This document shows positions 34,893 to 43,094 of a stretch of 64,000 nt of DNA, in pieces. The DNA is taken from NCBI RefSeq assembly GCF_038592985.1, contig NZ_CP151951.1:4083001-4147000 (forward strand), written 5' to 3'. Below the pieces are notes generated by a model. That model worked only from the letters and a program-made list of their open reading frames with translations, was not told the origin of the DNA and searched no databases. A program made the position numbers and the translations under genes. Position 1 is the stretch's first letter. Each line of letters opens with the position of its first letter. The DNA comes from Paenibacillus sp. FSL R10-2782. Lineage in GTDB: Bacteria > Bacillota > Bacilli > Paenibacillales > Paenibacillaceae.

Positions 34893-34921
34893 ATATTATA
34901 TAAGCATGTAAGCGATGTCAA
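34893..34921 (-). promoter_or_regulatory. Sigma-A promoter of glpFK
   Basis: TTGACA (34916-34921), a 17-nt spacer and TAATAT (34893-34898) on the minus strand. Confidence 0.82.
34907..34920 (+). promoter_or_regulatory. cre-like CcpA site in the glpFK promoter
   Basis: TGTAAGCGATGTCA matches the consensus TGWAARCGYTWNCA at 12 of 14 positions. It covers most of the -35 box and the upstream half of the spacer, where CcpA binding would block RNA polymerase. Confidence 0.6.
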
Positions 34922-34958
34922 CTGCGGATTTACGTTTTCTTATGTACAAAAATAATCG

Positions 34959-34988
34959 TTGACTATGTCAGATTTCCCGATTTATGAT
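34959..34988 (+). promoter_or_regulatory. Promoter of the GlcNAc PTS gene
   Basis: TTGACT (34959-34964), an 18-nt spacer and TATGAT (34983-34988). Confidence 0.75.
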
Positions 34989-35045
34989 GTAAAAAAATGG
35001 GCAACCCAGTTTTTGGGTATATGACCAAACTCATAGTTATGAGCT

Positions 35046-35090
35046 AGAAAGCGAAAGGAAAGAGATCCCCTTTGCGGTTCTTTTTTGTTG
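35046..35090 (+). promoter_or_regulatory. Leader attenuator hairpin before the GlcNAc PTS gene
   Basis: A stem with outer arms AGAA/TTCT and inner arms AAAGG/CCTTT around a 4x4 internal loop, directly followed by TTTTTTG. It lies 60 nt downstream of the promoter and 60 nt before the gene. A terminator here implies attenuation. The internal loop recalls RAT sites of BglG/GlcT-type antiterminators, but the sequence does not match their consensus closely. Confidence 0.5.
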
Positions 35091-35151
35091 TCCAGTAAGA
35101 ATTTCAGGATGGTACGACGCTTCCAAACTCGACGAAGAAGGGAAGAATGTT

Positions 35152-36630
35152 ATGCTGAAATTTCTGCAAAAAATCGGTAAGTCATTAATGCTTCCAGTAG
35201 CCACACTACCCGCCGCAGGGATTTTACAAGGATTGGCTCTGATTAACTATGAAACGGATATACCACTTGGTCCCGAAGTGGGCGGATTTCTGAATCATTA
35301 TGTCACTCCTTTTCTGAACGAGGGGGCGGGTGCCGTCTTCGGCAATCTGGCGTTAATTTTCGCCATCGGTGTTGCTATTGGCCTGGCCGGGGATGCTGTA
35401 GCCGCACTATCAGCAGTCATTGCCTACATGGTGCTGACCCGCATTTTGGCGGCTGTACCGGGCATATTTGCATATATCCCGGATGACGTCAAACTGGACA
35501 TGGGGGTATTGGGTGGTATTTTTATCGGCGGATGGTCTGCTTTTCTGTTCAAAAAATATCACAGCATCCAGCTTCCGGATTGGCTCGGTTTCTTCTCGGG
35601 CAAACGTTTCGTCCCTATGATCACGGCCTTCACGACCATGATTCTGGCCATTCTGCTCGGTATGATCTGGAGTCCGATACAAGATGGGATTGCAGCCTTC
35701 GGCAACTGGATTGTCGGCTTTGGCGGAATCGGGTCGATGGTATTCATGATCGCTAATCGGCTGCTGATTCCGCTCGGTTTGCACCATGTCTTGAACGCTA
35801 TCGCGTGGTTTCAAATCGGTGACTACACCAATGCAGCAGGCGAGGTCCTTCATGGTGACCTGACACGTTTCTTCGCAGGCGATAAATCGGCAGGAATGTT
35901 TATGTCCGGCTTCTTCCCCATTATGATGTTCGCTCTGCCTGCGGCTGCCCTCGCATTCATTCATACGGCAAAACCGGAAAAACGTAAAGCGGTCGCTTCC
36001 ATCTTCATCGGTTCTGCGCTGGCATCGTTCCTGACCGGAATTACCGAGCCCCTCGAATTTTCCTTTATGTTCGTTGCACCGTTGCTTTACGGCATCCACG
36101 CACTGCTTACAGGTCTGAGTGGCCTGATCATGTACCTACTGAATGTCAAACTTGGCTTTTCTTTTTCGGCAGGACTCATTGACTATCTGGTCAATATGAA
36201 GCTCTCCACCCACCCATTGCGAATGATCCTGGTCGGGCTTGCTTTTGCCGTCGTATACTACTTCCTGTTCCGGTTCATCATTCTCAAATTCAACCTAAAA
36301 ACCCCTGGGCGTGAAGACGATGCAGAAGACAGCCTCCTGCCTGACACTAACAAATCCAAACCCAATGAAAAGGCGGGTGCTGCATCCGACAGTCAGTCCA
36401 GTCATGCAGCCAAGGTGCTGACCTATCTCGGCGGTTCGGACAATATCCAAAGCATCGATGCGTGCATCACACGGCTGCGTCTCGTCGTCAATGACGACAA
36501 AGCGGTTAACGACCAAGCTCTCAAGCAGCTCGGAGCGTCGGGAGTCATCAGGCTTGGCAGCGGTACGGTACAGGTTATTTTCGGTACGCGATCCGAAATT
36601 CTGAAAGATGAAATACAACGGTTGATGTAG
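35152..36630 (+). CDS. nagE: N-acetylglucosamine-specific PTS permease, EIICB
   Basis: A membrane sugar permease of the glucose/GlcNAc PTS family, 492 residues. EIIC occupies residues 1-380, with MLPVATLPAAGILQGL, the GlcNAc-type block LHHVLNAIAWFQIGDYTNAAG, and ITEPLEFSFMFVAPLLY. NLKTPGRED at the end of EIIC is characteristic of NagE. EIIB follows at about 410-490 with its phosphorylated cysteine in DACITRLRL. There is no EIIA domain, so the phosphate must come from another EIIA, as in B. subtilis NagP. No nagA/nagB genes are nearby. Confidence 0.93.
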   Translation: MLKFLQKIGKSLMLPVATLPAAGILQGLALINYETDIPLGPEVGGFLNHYVTPFLNEGAGAVFGNLALIFAIGVAIGLAGDAVAALSAVIAYMVLTRILAAVPGIFAYIPDDVKLDMGVLGGIFIGGWSAFLFKKYHSIQLPDWLGFFSGKRFVPMITAFTTMILAILLGMIWSPIQDGIAAFGNWIVGFGGIGSMVFMIANRLLIPLGLHHVLNAIAWFQIGDYTNAAGEVLHGDLTRFFAGDKSAGMFMSGFFPIMMFALPAAALAFIHTAKPEKRKAVASIFIGSALASFLTGITEPLEFSFMFVAPLLYGIHALLTGLSGLIMYLLNVKLGFSFSAGLIDYLVNMKLSTHPLRMILVGLAFAVVYYFLFRFIILKFNLKTPGREDDAEDSLLPDTNKSKPNEKAGAASDSQSSHAAKVLTYLGGSDNIQSIDACITRLRLVVNDDKAVNDQALKQLGASGVIRLGSGTVQVIFGTRSEILKDEIQRLM

Positions 36631-36681
36631 ACAAGTTCAGGTTCGATAAGCTCTTGAATTCCTCCGCCGCTTCTTTACACA

Positions 36682-36717
36682 AAAAGGGTATCTCTTCAAT
36701 CATCGAGATACCCTTTT
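36682..36717 (+). terminator. Terminator after the GlcNAc PTS gene
   Basis: A perfect 13-bp stem, AAAAGGGTATCTC / GAGATACCCTTTT, with a 10-nt loop, 51 nt after the stop codon. It can act for both convergent genes. Confidence 0.85.
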
Positions 36718-36812
36718 GGGTTGCCGTCAATCTGCTAAATAACTTAAATACAACTAAATTATAGTGTCATATACACGATGTTACATGTATTGTTTATTTT
36801 TAAGCACTTATC

Positions 36813-37934
36813 TTAGTGATTGGTGCTGTGTGCTCCTTTTTGTCTCAGAAATACCCCCTCAGCCCATACCTTTAGTTGCGCAAAAGCATAAACGACGCCG
36901 AACGAACATGTTAAAGTCGAAAGATAAACCAAGAGCAGCGCCACGAAGAAAGGAAGCTGGCCTATCAAATTACCAAACAAGCGCAGCACGATGACCAGAA
37001 TGAACACGTTCGCTGTAAAGGCCCGATACGCGTAAGTAGATAACCATTTGTAATAGGGAAGTGAACGGGAATTCAAGCTGATCAGATGCCTTGCCAGCAT
37101 GTAAATCAGGAATATCACTACCAGACTATACAAGGTCATGGACGGCTTCAGATAAATCAGATTTCCGAAGGACATATCATCAAATCCAAAACCGAAAAAT
37201 TCGTGATTTGTCCAAATGAGAATAAGCAGCATTACCGGAATGAGTATGAACTGAATCCGGCGAAGCACTCCGTCGAACTGTTTCTTATATACCCAAGCGA
37301 TTCCACCTAGTAAAGCATAAATAAAATAACTAACGAAAAAGCGGTCAAGGTAACGCAGACTAATCGCATATGCTCCTCGGAATACAAAGGTATCGTACAT
37401 CCATAACCACGCTCCGAAGATCACAAAGCTCACAATAAGCAGCGAAATGACCCGCTTAGGCTTAGCCAGGTATTTGTAGCAGATGAAAATAAGGACTGGC
37501 ATCAGCAATTGAAATTGCAACATCATCACTGTGTACCAATACTGTGATGATGCATTACCGAGCACAAATGACTCGATGAGCGTCCAGAATGATGTAACGT
37601 GCTGATTAACCTGAATTTCCGGGAAGAAAATTAGGCCAGCCGCTGCCCACAGTAAATAAGGAATCACGAGCTCACCGAATTTTTCCTTGTAAAAATGGGA
37701 TGCCTTCGTATGCTGATTATTTTTCACCATCCCATATACAATGGCAAAAATAAAGACTGGCGCAGTATACTTTACTATATTGAAAATAACACCTAATAAG
37801 GCTAGGTCATCATTAGTGTGTGCATACTTCAGAAACATTCCCAGAACGCTTTGCAAGATCGCTCCGCTGACGGCAAACACCTTTAAGATGTCGCTCTCAT
37901 TAATATTAATATTCCGCTTTTCAGTGTTTTCCAT
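36813..37934 (-). CDS. Membrane acyltransferase-3 family protein (YfiQ/YkrP-like)
   Basis: A polytopic membrane protein of 373 residues with about ten hydrophobic helices. YTAPVFIFAIVYGMV, FYKEKFGELVIPYLLWAA and SQYWYTVMMLQFQLLMP match the layout of acyltransferase family 3 proteins that modify extracellular polymers. The conserved histidine usually found in the first helix is not evident in VFAVSGAILQSVLGMF. ATG at 37934 with GGGGAAG upstream. It follows mdcG by 79 nt on the same strand without a terminator, so it may be read with the mdc operon. A malonate-related function is not supported by sequence. Confidence 0.75.
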   Translation of the reverse strand: MENTEKRNININESDILKVFAVSGAILQSVLGMFLKYAHTNDDLALLGVIFNIVKYTAPVFIFAIVYGMVKNNQHTKASHFYKEKFGELVIPYLLWAAAGLIFFPEIQVNQHVTSFWTLIESFVLGNASSQYWYTVMMLQFQLLMPVLIFICYKYLAKPKRVISLLIVSFVIFGAWLWMYDTFVFRGAYAISLRYLDRFFVSYFIYALLGGIAWVYKKQFDGVLRRIQFILIPVMLLILIWTNHEFFGFGFDDMSFGNLIYLKPSMTLYSLVVIFLIYMLARHLISLNSRSLPYYKWLSTYAYRAFTANVFILVIVLRLFGNLIGQLPFFVALLLVYLSTLTCSFGVVYAFAQLKVWAEGVFLRQKGAHSTNH

Positions 37935-38013
37935 ATTACGCACTTCCCCTTGGACAGCTTGCCTAAAGCCAAATGGTCGTGCATTCCTCCCTTTTGCCGT
38001 TGATTATAGCTCC

Positions 38014-38634
38014 TTATTGCCGAGGATTACGAACGAGCTTGGGACCCGAAGAAGTTCGCAGCACCACAGTACTGGCCCGTCTCTCAAGAATTTCGCGCAG
38101 GACGTAGGCACCGTCTCTTGTCTCCAATTGAATGTCAATTCGAACACCCAGATGCTCCAACTTGTGCACAAGTCTTTCAGCTGCTTCATAATCAATAACC
38201 TCTGAACCATCTATAACAAGGTCAAGATCACTCGTTTCCTTCACAGTTGGGTATTGCGTTACTATTTCGAAACCCGCACTTCCCACTGGTCCCCAGCGCC
38301 AATCCAGCATGATTTCTGCTAATAAATCCATCACCTGCAGGACAGGCTGTTGCCGTCTTGTTGCAGATAAAGAGTTCCACATCTGGCGCTCCGCTATCGC
38401 ATAAGGAGACACGAGCTGGCACACGCCCTCCGGGTCAAGCAAGGCAGATTCCCGTTGATTTCGGTCTGTTCCACGTATTCCGACGGGAATATAACTATTT
38501 TCTAATAGTCCAGCCCTGCGAACGACTACAAAGGGGGCCCGCCTCAGCGAGGCGGTTACCCACTCCTTGTCTTCGTAGAAGGAGAGATATTTCAAATTGG
38601 ACACTTCAATCAGATCATGTGGCCGAATTACCAT
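38014..38634 (-). CDS. mdcG: Malonate decarboxylase holo-ACP synthase
   Basis: A nucleotidyltransferase-type enzyme of 206 residues that transfers phosphoribosyl-dephospho-CoA to the acyl carrier protein MdcC, making its prosthetic group. The metal-binding motif SDLDLVI and the N-terminal RPHDLIEV fit MdcG, and GPVGSAGFEIVTQYPTVKETSDLD is the conserved block. Its start overlaps the mdcDE stop by 7 nt, consistent with translational coupling. Confidence 0.92.
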   Translation of the reverse strand: MVIRPHDLIEVSNLKYLSFYEDKEWVTASLRRAPFVVVRRAGLLENSYIPVGIRGTDRNQRESALLDPEGVCQLVSPYAIAERQMWNSLSATRRQQPVLQVMDLLAEIMLDWRWGPVGSAGFEIVTQYPTVKETSDLDLVIDGSEVIDYEAAERLVHKLEHLGVRIDIQLETRDGAYVLREILERRASTVVLRTSSGPKLVRNPRQ

Positions 38635-40301
38635 TGCTCCGAAAGCACTTGTCGCACGTTATTAGTTGCCATACGCCCACCTGCCAGAGCTTCCTTGGTC
38701 TGCAAGCGGAAGCTAAGGTCACGAGGCGCTCCTTTCGTACTCTCAATAGCCTCGGAAATGGTCCGTTCCACAATGGCTACATCACTGTTCTGTGGATCGT
38801 CCGCTTGGATCCCGCTCAGCAGCGAATATAGTGCTCCCAGAGTACTGTAGCTGCGCACATCGTAGGCCATGGCTGGAACTTTCTTGGTAGCTTCATCCAG
38901 CTCGGCAATCGTCCGCTTGGTGATTCGGGCAGCAGAAGCCTTGGACATGGCCTGAATATTAACCTTGCTGTCATCCAGTGCGATCAAACGATTCGATTGC
39001 AGCCCATGCGCGAGGAAGCCTCCCGAAATCGCGTTACCGACGATCACACCGATGACCGGATGACCCTCTAATCTAGCGGTTGCATAAGCATCTGCACTTG
39101 CAGCGAGGGCAAGGCTGATGCCGACCATTTCTTCCTTATAGCCGTAGGCTTGACTCGGTACATCAATGATGGCAATGATCGGACGTTTGGTTTCTTTTTT
39201 CTCATCCTGACGGATTGCGTCCTTGATGACTTGAGCCACCGTCCAGCCTTCAAGCATACCGACCTCGCCGTTTCTGACACGCGGGAATCGGTTGGAGGCA
39301 TCCGGAACAATGGCGACATATCTGCACAATTGTCCGTTCTTTTCCACATCGGCCGCAAGTACGGAAGGAACATCGCTGACTGGGTGAGTAATGCCCGTCA
39401 AGCGGGAGAACCAGCGATAACCTCTACTGTCCGAAATGTCGACCGCGCCCTCTGTTGCCAGCGGGACAGGCTGCTGCACAGGCTGTATCTGCTTGTAAAA
39501 TTCACGATAGCGCTCAGGTGTCCAAGGTTCTGTAGGATCAAGATTGCTTAACAGGGTCAGATAGAAATCGATTTGCTCTGTTTTAGCAGGCTTTGCCGGT
39601 GCCTTGAGCGCAGTATCAATCGCTTCGATAACTGCATCCGTCGTATCTTCCACCACTTCGTCAATCAATCCGGTTTGGAAGCGCTGGTTGACTCCAATTG
39701 TGTTCCAAATCAAGGCTTTGTCGCTTGAATCGAACTCCATAACCCCTGCTTCCTGCTCAATGACCTCCGGCCCGTTCAGACCGAGGCGCGCTTTCTTCGT
39801 AGCAATCAGAGTGGTAAACAATTCTGCAGTAATGGACATTCCCCCAAATGCCCCTACGCGGCCCGGAATCAGCCCGATAACTGGAACGTATTTACGCAGG
39901 CCGACGATCTGGGTCGCAATCTCCGAAATCGACAACAACCCATAGTTCGCTTCCTGTAGACGAACGCCTCCTGTATCGAAAATCATGATGGGATATAGCT
40001 TGTTCCCGTCCTTATTCACTTCCAGTGCCAGTTCGAGCGCTCCGGAAATTTTGGCCCCGCTGACTTCTCCAATGCCCCCTCCTTGAAAAGCACCTTCCAT
40101 CGAAATGATCAAGACCTTCTGTTTGTGTATTTCGCCAAGAACCAGAATGATCCCGTCATCGCTCTGAGGAACAATGCCTTGCGGCTCTAAGTGGGGGGAT
40201 TGGATTTTGTCCAACGGCCCAAGCATCTCCCGGAAAGTCCCTTCGTCCAGCAACGCTTTGGCTCTCTCGCGTCCATTCAGCTCCACAAAACTATTCTGCA
40301 T
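38628..40301 (-). CDS. mdcDE: Malonate decarboxylase, fused beta and gamma subunits (MdcD-MdcE)
   Basis: Releases CO2 from malonyl-S-ACP. The 557 residues hold two crotonase-fold carboxyltransferase-like halves. Residues 1-270 match MdcD (LISMEGAFQGGGIGEVSGAKI; IFDTGGVRLQEANYGLL). Residues from about 300 match MdcE (RGYRWFSRLTGI; DVPSQAYGYKEEMVGI; HPVIGVIVGNAISGGFLAHGL). In Klebsiella and Pseudomonas the two are separate polypeptides. The ATG lies inside the mdcC coding region (11-nt overlap), with GGAGGTG 7 nt upstream. Confidence 0.93.
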   Translation of the reverse strand: MQNSFVELNGRERAKALLDEGTFREMLGPLDKIQSPHLEPQGIVPQSDDGIILVLGEIHKQKVLIISMEGAFQGGGIGEVSGAKISGALELALEVNKDGNKLYPIMIFDTGGVRLQEANYGLLSISEIATQIVGLRKYVPVIGLIPGRVGAFGGMSITAELFTTLIATKKARLGLNGPEVIEQEAGVMEFDSSDKALIWNTIGVNQRFQTGLIDEVVEDTTDAVIEAIDTALKAPAKPAKTEQIDFYLTLLSNLDPTEPWTPERYREFYKQIQPVQQPVPLATEGAVDISDSRGYRWFSRLTGITHPVSDVPSVLAADVEKNGQLCRYVAIVPDASNRFPRVRNGEVGMLEGWTVAQVIKDAIRQDEKKETKRPIIAIIDVPSQAYGYKEEMVGISLALAASADAYATARLEGHPVIGVIVGNAISGGFLAHGLQSNRLIALDDSKVNIQAMSKASAARITKRTIAELDEATKKVPAMAYDVRSYSTLGALYSLLSGIQADDPQNSDVAIVERTISEAIESTKGAPRDLSFRLQTKEALAGGRMATNNVRQVLSEQW

Positions 40302-40590
40302 AGTCTAGCACCTCCAACACTTGCGTAAATCTAAGCATTACTACCCCCGGAGTAGCTCCGAAGTCATGAACTGTAATATTGGCAGTAATCGGATAACGGT
40401 TAAAAAAACGGATCAGAACATTCTCCCATACTTGTCCAAATCCTTCACTGCCTGTTAAAATGCTGACGTTGGTGGTCTGGCCTTCCACAGGCTCTACAAT
40501 AATCTCCAAATCCCCCGAACCGACAACACCGATATGTGCTGGCTTACGGATGGGCTTCGTCGTTTGATATTGAAACTGTAATTTTTCCAT
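40291..40590 (-). CDS. mdcC: Malonate decarboxylase acyl carrier protein (delta subunit)
   Basis: A 99-residue carrier protein. Ser25 in GVVGSGDLE is the residue that in Klebsiella MdcC carries the 2'-(5''-phosphoribosyl)-3'-dephospho-CoA group. The rest (VHDFGATPGVVMLRFTQVLE) matches the family. It is not related to phosphopantetheine ACPs. It lies 28 nt after mdcB. Confidence 0.94.
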   Translation of the reverse strand: MEKLQFQYQTTKPIRKPAHIGVVGSGDLEIIVEPVEGQTTNVSILTGSEGFGQVWENVLIRFFNRYPITANITVHDFGATPGVVMLRFTQVLEVLDYAE

Positions 40591-40618
40591 CCTTCAGGAA
40601 CACCTCCAAGTAAAAGTA

Positions 40619-41443
40619 TCAATCGATGAGAAACAATGTGGCGGCTAGCAGGTCGGCGCTGCCTCCAGGTGAGAGCCGTCTAAATTTACAATGCTCGGAC
40701 AATCGGTAAAACAGCTTTCTGCCCGACTGGGTTCTGAATCCGTCTGCAGCAAGGAAGGCACCGGACATTCGCTTGATCGTTATCAGGTCTGACCAATGGC
40801 CGCGATGTAGGATGCAGGTATCGTCCACACTTGCCATCAAAGCCAATAATGCTTCGATGCGTGCTTCCTCCTCCGTCTTGCCACAAGCTCTGGCGTGCAG
40901 CAAAGTGGGCAGGGCATTATCACGGATGTGCGGAAAACCGAGCCTCGCCTCTTCCTCTGCTCCCATTACCGCGTATCTCTTCTTCACCGATTGTCCATTC
41001 GTCCGCTGCATCGGGCGGTACCGATCATGGAACGATGCGATTGTTCCTGCAATGCTCATAATCTGATGTGGGTCCCGTTCCCTTGGAAAGGCTGCCCGTG
41101 CACTGGTTAAAAGACCAAGGGCCCAAATGGCACCCTTATGTGTATTGACACCGTTCGTTGCACGGAGCATCACCTTTTCGCCCTCCCGCCCGATTAGAGC
41201 TATCTGCTCGCGCAAAGACTGGTCCACCGGGTGAAGGTATGACACAATGGCTATTTCCCGAAACGTATCCTCCAATGCTCTCGCGGATGCAAACATCAGA
41301 TCGATGGACATATCTGTATGAGAGCCATTGTCTCTGGCATCGACAAGTCCAGGCTTGGGCGTAAGAAGAGCCTCTTCCGTCAATGCCTTTACCGCTTTGG
41401 CAGCCAGAGAAGCCGCGAAAGCCGAATGCTTCATCGTGAGCAT
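40619..41443 (-). CDS. mdcB: Triphosphoribosyl-dephospho-CoA synthase
   Basis: A CitG/MdcB-family enzyme that makes the prosthetic-group precursor from ATP and dephospho-CoA. About 274 residues. Signature blocks are LTPKPGLVDARDNGSHTDM, NGVNTHKGAIWALGLL, DTCILHRGH and RLSPGGSADLLAATLFL. Start choice: ATG 41443 lies just after the mdcA stop (TAAAGCCATG). An in-frame ATG at 41482 inside mdcA is possible but has a poor ribosome binding site. Part of the tightly packed mdc operon. Confidence 0.92.
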   Translation of the reverse strand: MLTMKHSAFAASLAAKAVKALTEEALLTPKPGLVDARDNGSHTDMSIDLMFASARALEDTFREIAIVSYLHPVDQSLREQIALIGREGEKVMLRATNGVNTHKGAIWALGLLTSARAAFPRERDPHQIMSIAGTIASFHDRYRPMQRTNGQSVKKRYAVMGAEEEARLGFPHIRDNALPTLLHARACGKTEEEARIEALLALMASVDDTCILHRGHWSDLITIKRMSGAFLAADGFRTQSGRKLFYRLSEHCKFRRLSPGGSADLLAATLFLID

Positions 41444-41447
41444 GGCT

Positions 41448-43094
41448 TTAAGACCAGCTCCGGAATTTAGCCGGTGGATCATACAATCCGTCTGACCAAT
41501 CTACGAGGTCGTTGATCGTTTGTGCTGCCAGCAGCGAGCGCTTGGCTTGTCTACGCATGATTCCAAGATCCTCCGGATAGGCCACGATCCCCCTGTCACG
41601 CAGCAAGCTTACATCGCTCTCATGGCTTTCCATACCCAATGGCGTTACGCCCGCAATTGCCGCGAGTGCCTTCTTTCTCTCCTCTATGCTGTCCGTCTTG
41701 TAGAGGTATGCGATACCTTCCTCGGTGAGGACGTGGGTGACATCATCCCCGTAAATCATAACCGGCGTAATGGCGAGGCCGGATTCATCCTTCACCTTGA
41801 TGGCATCTAGCGAATCCACAAATACTGGCTTTTTGTTGGCACCGTATGTTTCAACCATCTGCACGACCAATTTCCGGCCTTTAGAGAGTTCCGTCGGGCG
41901 CTCGATCATGTCAAGCCAGGCAGGAGTCGCATGTCGCCGTCCCCGAGGATCATGCCCCATATTCGGTGCTCCTCCAAAACCGGACAGTCTGCCGGAAGTA
42001 ACGGTAGACGAATTACCCGCGCAGTCCATTTGTAACGTTGATCCGATAAACATATCTACAGCGAATTGGCCTGCAACCTGACACATCGCGCGGTTGGAGC
42101 GCATAGATCCGTCCTTGCCGACGAAGAACACATCTGAACGAGCCGCAATGTATTTCTCCATACCGACCTCGCCTCCAAAGCTGTGAATGCTTTCGACCCA
42201 GCCGGATTCAATCGCCGGAATCAAAGTCGGATGCGGATTCAGGGCCCAGTGCTTGGCAATCTTCCCTTTCAGGCCGAGCTGCTCGCCATAGGTCGGCAGC
42301 AAAAGCTCAATCGCTGCAGTATTAAAGCCAATGCCGTGATTAAGCGACTGCACCTGATGTTTTCCATAAATGCCCTTGATCGCCATCATGCCCATCAGGA
42401 TTTGCAGTTCAGTAATATTCTGCGGATCACGGGTAAAAAGTGCTTCGAGTGCGTAAGGTTTGTCGGCCTGTACAATGACATCGACCCAGGAGGCTGGAAT
42501 ATCGGTTCTCGGCAGTTCGTCCACGATTTCGTTGACCTGCACGATCACGATCCCATCCTTGAAAGCGGCCGCTTCTACGATCGTCGGAGTTTCTTCCGTA
42601 TTGTTTCCGGTATACAGATTGCCCTCGCGATCTGATTTGTCTGCCGCTACCAGCACCACATCTGGAATAAGGTCAATGAAGAGGCGTCCGAACAATTCCA
42701 AATACGTATGGATGTCACCGAGCTTAAGCGTCCCGTCATCAATCATTTGCGCTACACGCAGGCTTTGGGAGCCACTGTAGGAGAAATCCAGCTTCCCGGC
42801 GATGCCTTTCTCGAAAATATCCAAATGTTCAGGTCTTGAAATGCTGGACATAATCATATGCAGGTCATGCACCTTGCCAGAATCGACTTCCAGCAGCTTC
42901 TGGGAAAGGAAGGACGCTTGCTTCTGGTTATCTCCTTCCAGTACGACCTTCGCACCTGGCTCGATTAGCGCCTCCAGCAGGTCGACGATTCGGGAGGAGT
43001 CGATGTATTTTCCGTCCAGCCACTTTTCCACCTTTCCTAACTTTTCCTGCTTTTTATCACGTTTTTGTGACCAGGATCGCAGTACTTTATTCAT
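41448..43094 (-). CDS. mdcA: Malonate decarboxylase alpha subunit (acetyl-ACP:malonate ACP transferase)
   Basis: Transfers the ACP thiol from acetyl-ACP to malonate, giving malonyl-ACP and acetate. It has 548 residues, the usual MdcA size. WLDGKYIDSSRIVDLLEALI, FGGAPNMGHDPRGRRHATPAW and GLYDPPAKFRSW are typical blocks of this CoA-transferase-like family. ATG 43094 overlaps the mdcH stop as ATGA and has AAGGAG 8 nt upstream. Confidence 0.94.
   Translation of the reverse strand: MNKVLRSWSQKRDKKQEKLGKVEKWLDGKYIDSSRIVDLLEALIEPGAKVVLEGDNQKQASFLSQKLLEVDSGKVHDLHMIMSSISRPEHLDIFEKGIAGKLDFSYSGSQSLRVAQMIDDGTLKLGDIHTYLELFGRLFIDLIPDVVLVAADKSDREGNLYTGNNTEETPTIVEAAAFKDGIVIVQVNEIVDELPRTDIPASWVDVIVQADKPYALEALFTRDPQNITELQILMGMMAIKGIYGKHQVQSLNHGIGFNTAAIELLLPTYGEQLGLKGKIAKHWALNPHPTLIPAIESGWVESIHSFGGEVGMEKYIAARSDVFFVGKDGSMRSNRAMCQVAGQFAVDMFIGSTLQMDCAGNSSTVTSGRLSGFGGAPNMGHDPRGRRHATPAWLDMIERPTELSKGRKLVVQMVETYGANKKPVFVDSLDAIKVKDESGLAITPVMIYGDDVTHVLTEEGIAYLYKTDSIEERKKALAAIAGVTPLGMESHESDVSLLRDRGIVAYPEDLGIMRRQAKRSLLAAQTINDLVDWSDGLYDPPAKFRSWS

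Noticed and set aside
35410..36099. A 229-codon minus-strand open frame opposite nagE
   Set aside because: Very charged, low-complexity product, antisense to a clear PTS gene; no ribosome binding site.
37940..38005. A short ORF after GGGAGG between mdcG and the acyltransferase gene
   Set aside because: The ribosome binding site is only 1 nt from its ATG, and the peptide runs out of frame into the next gene. No support for a real product.
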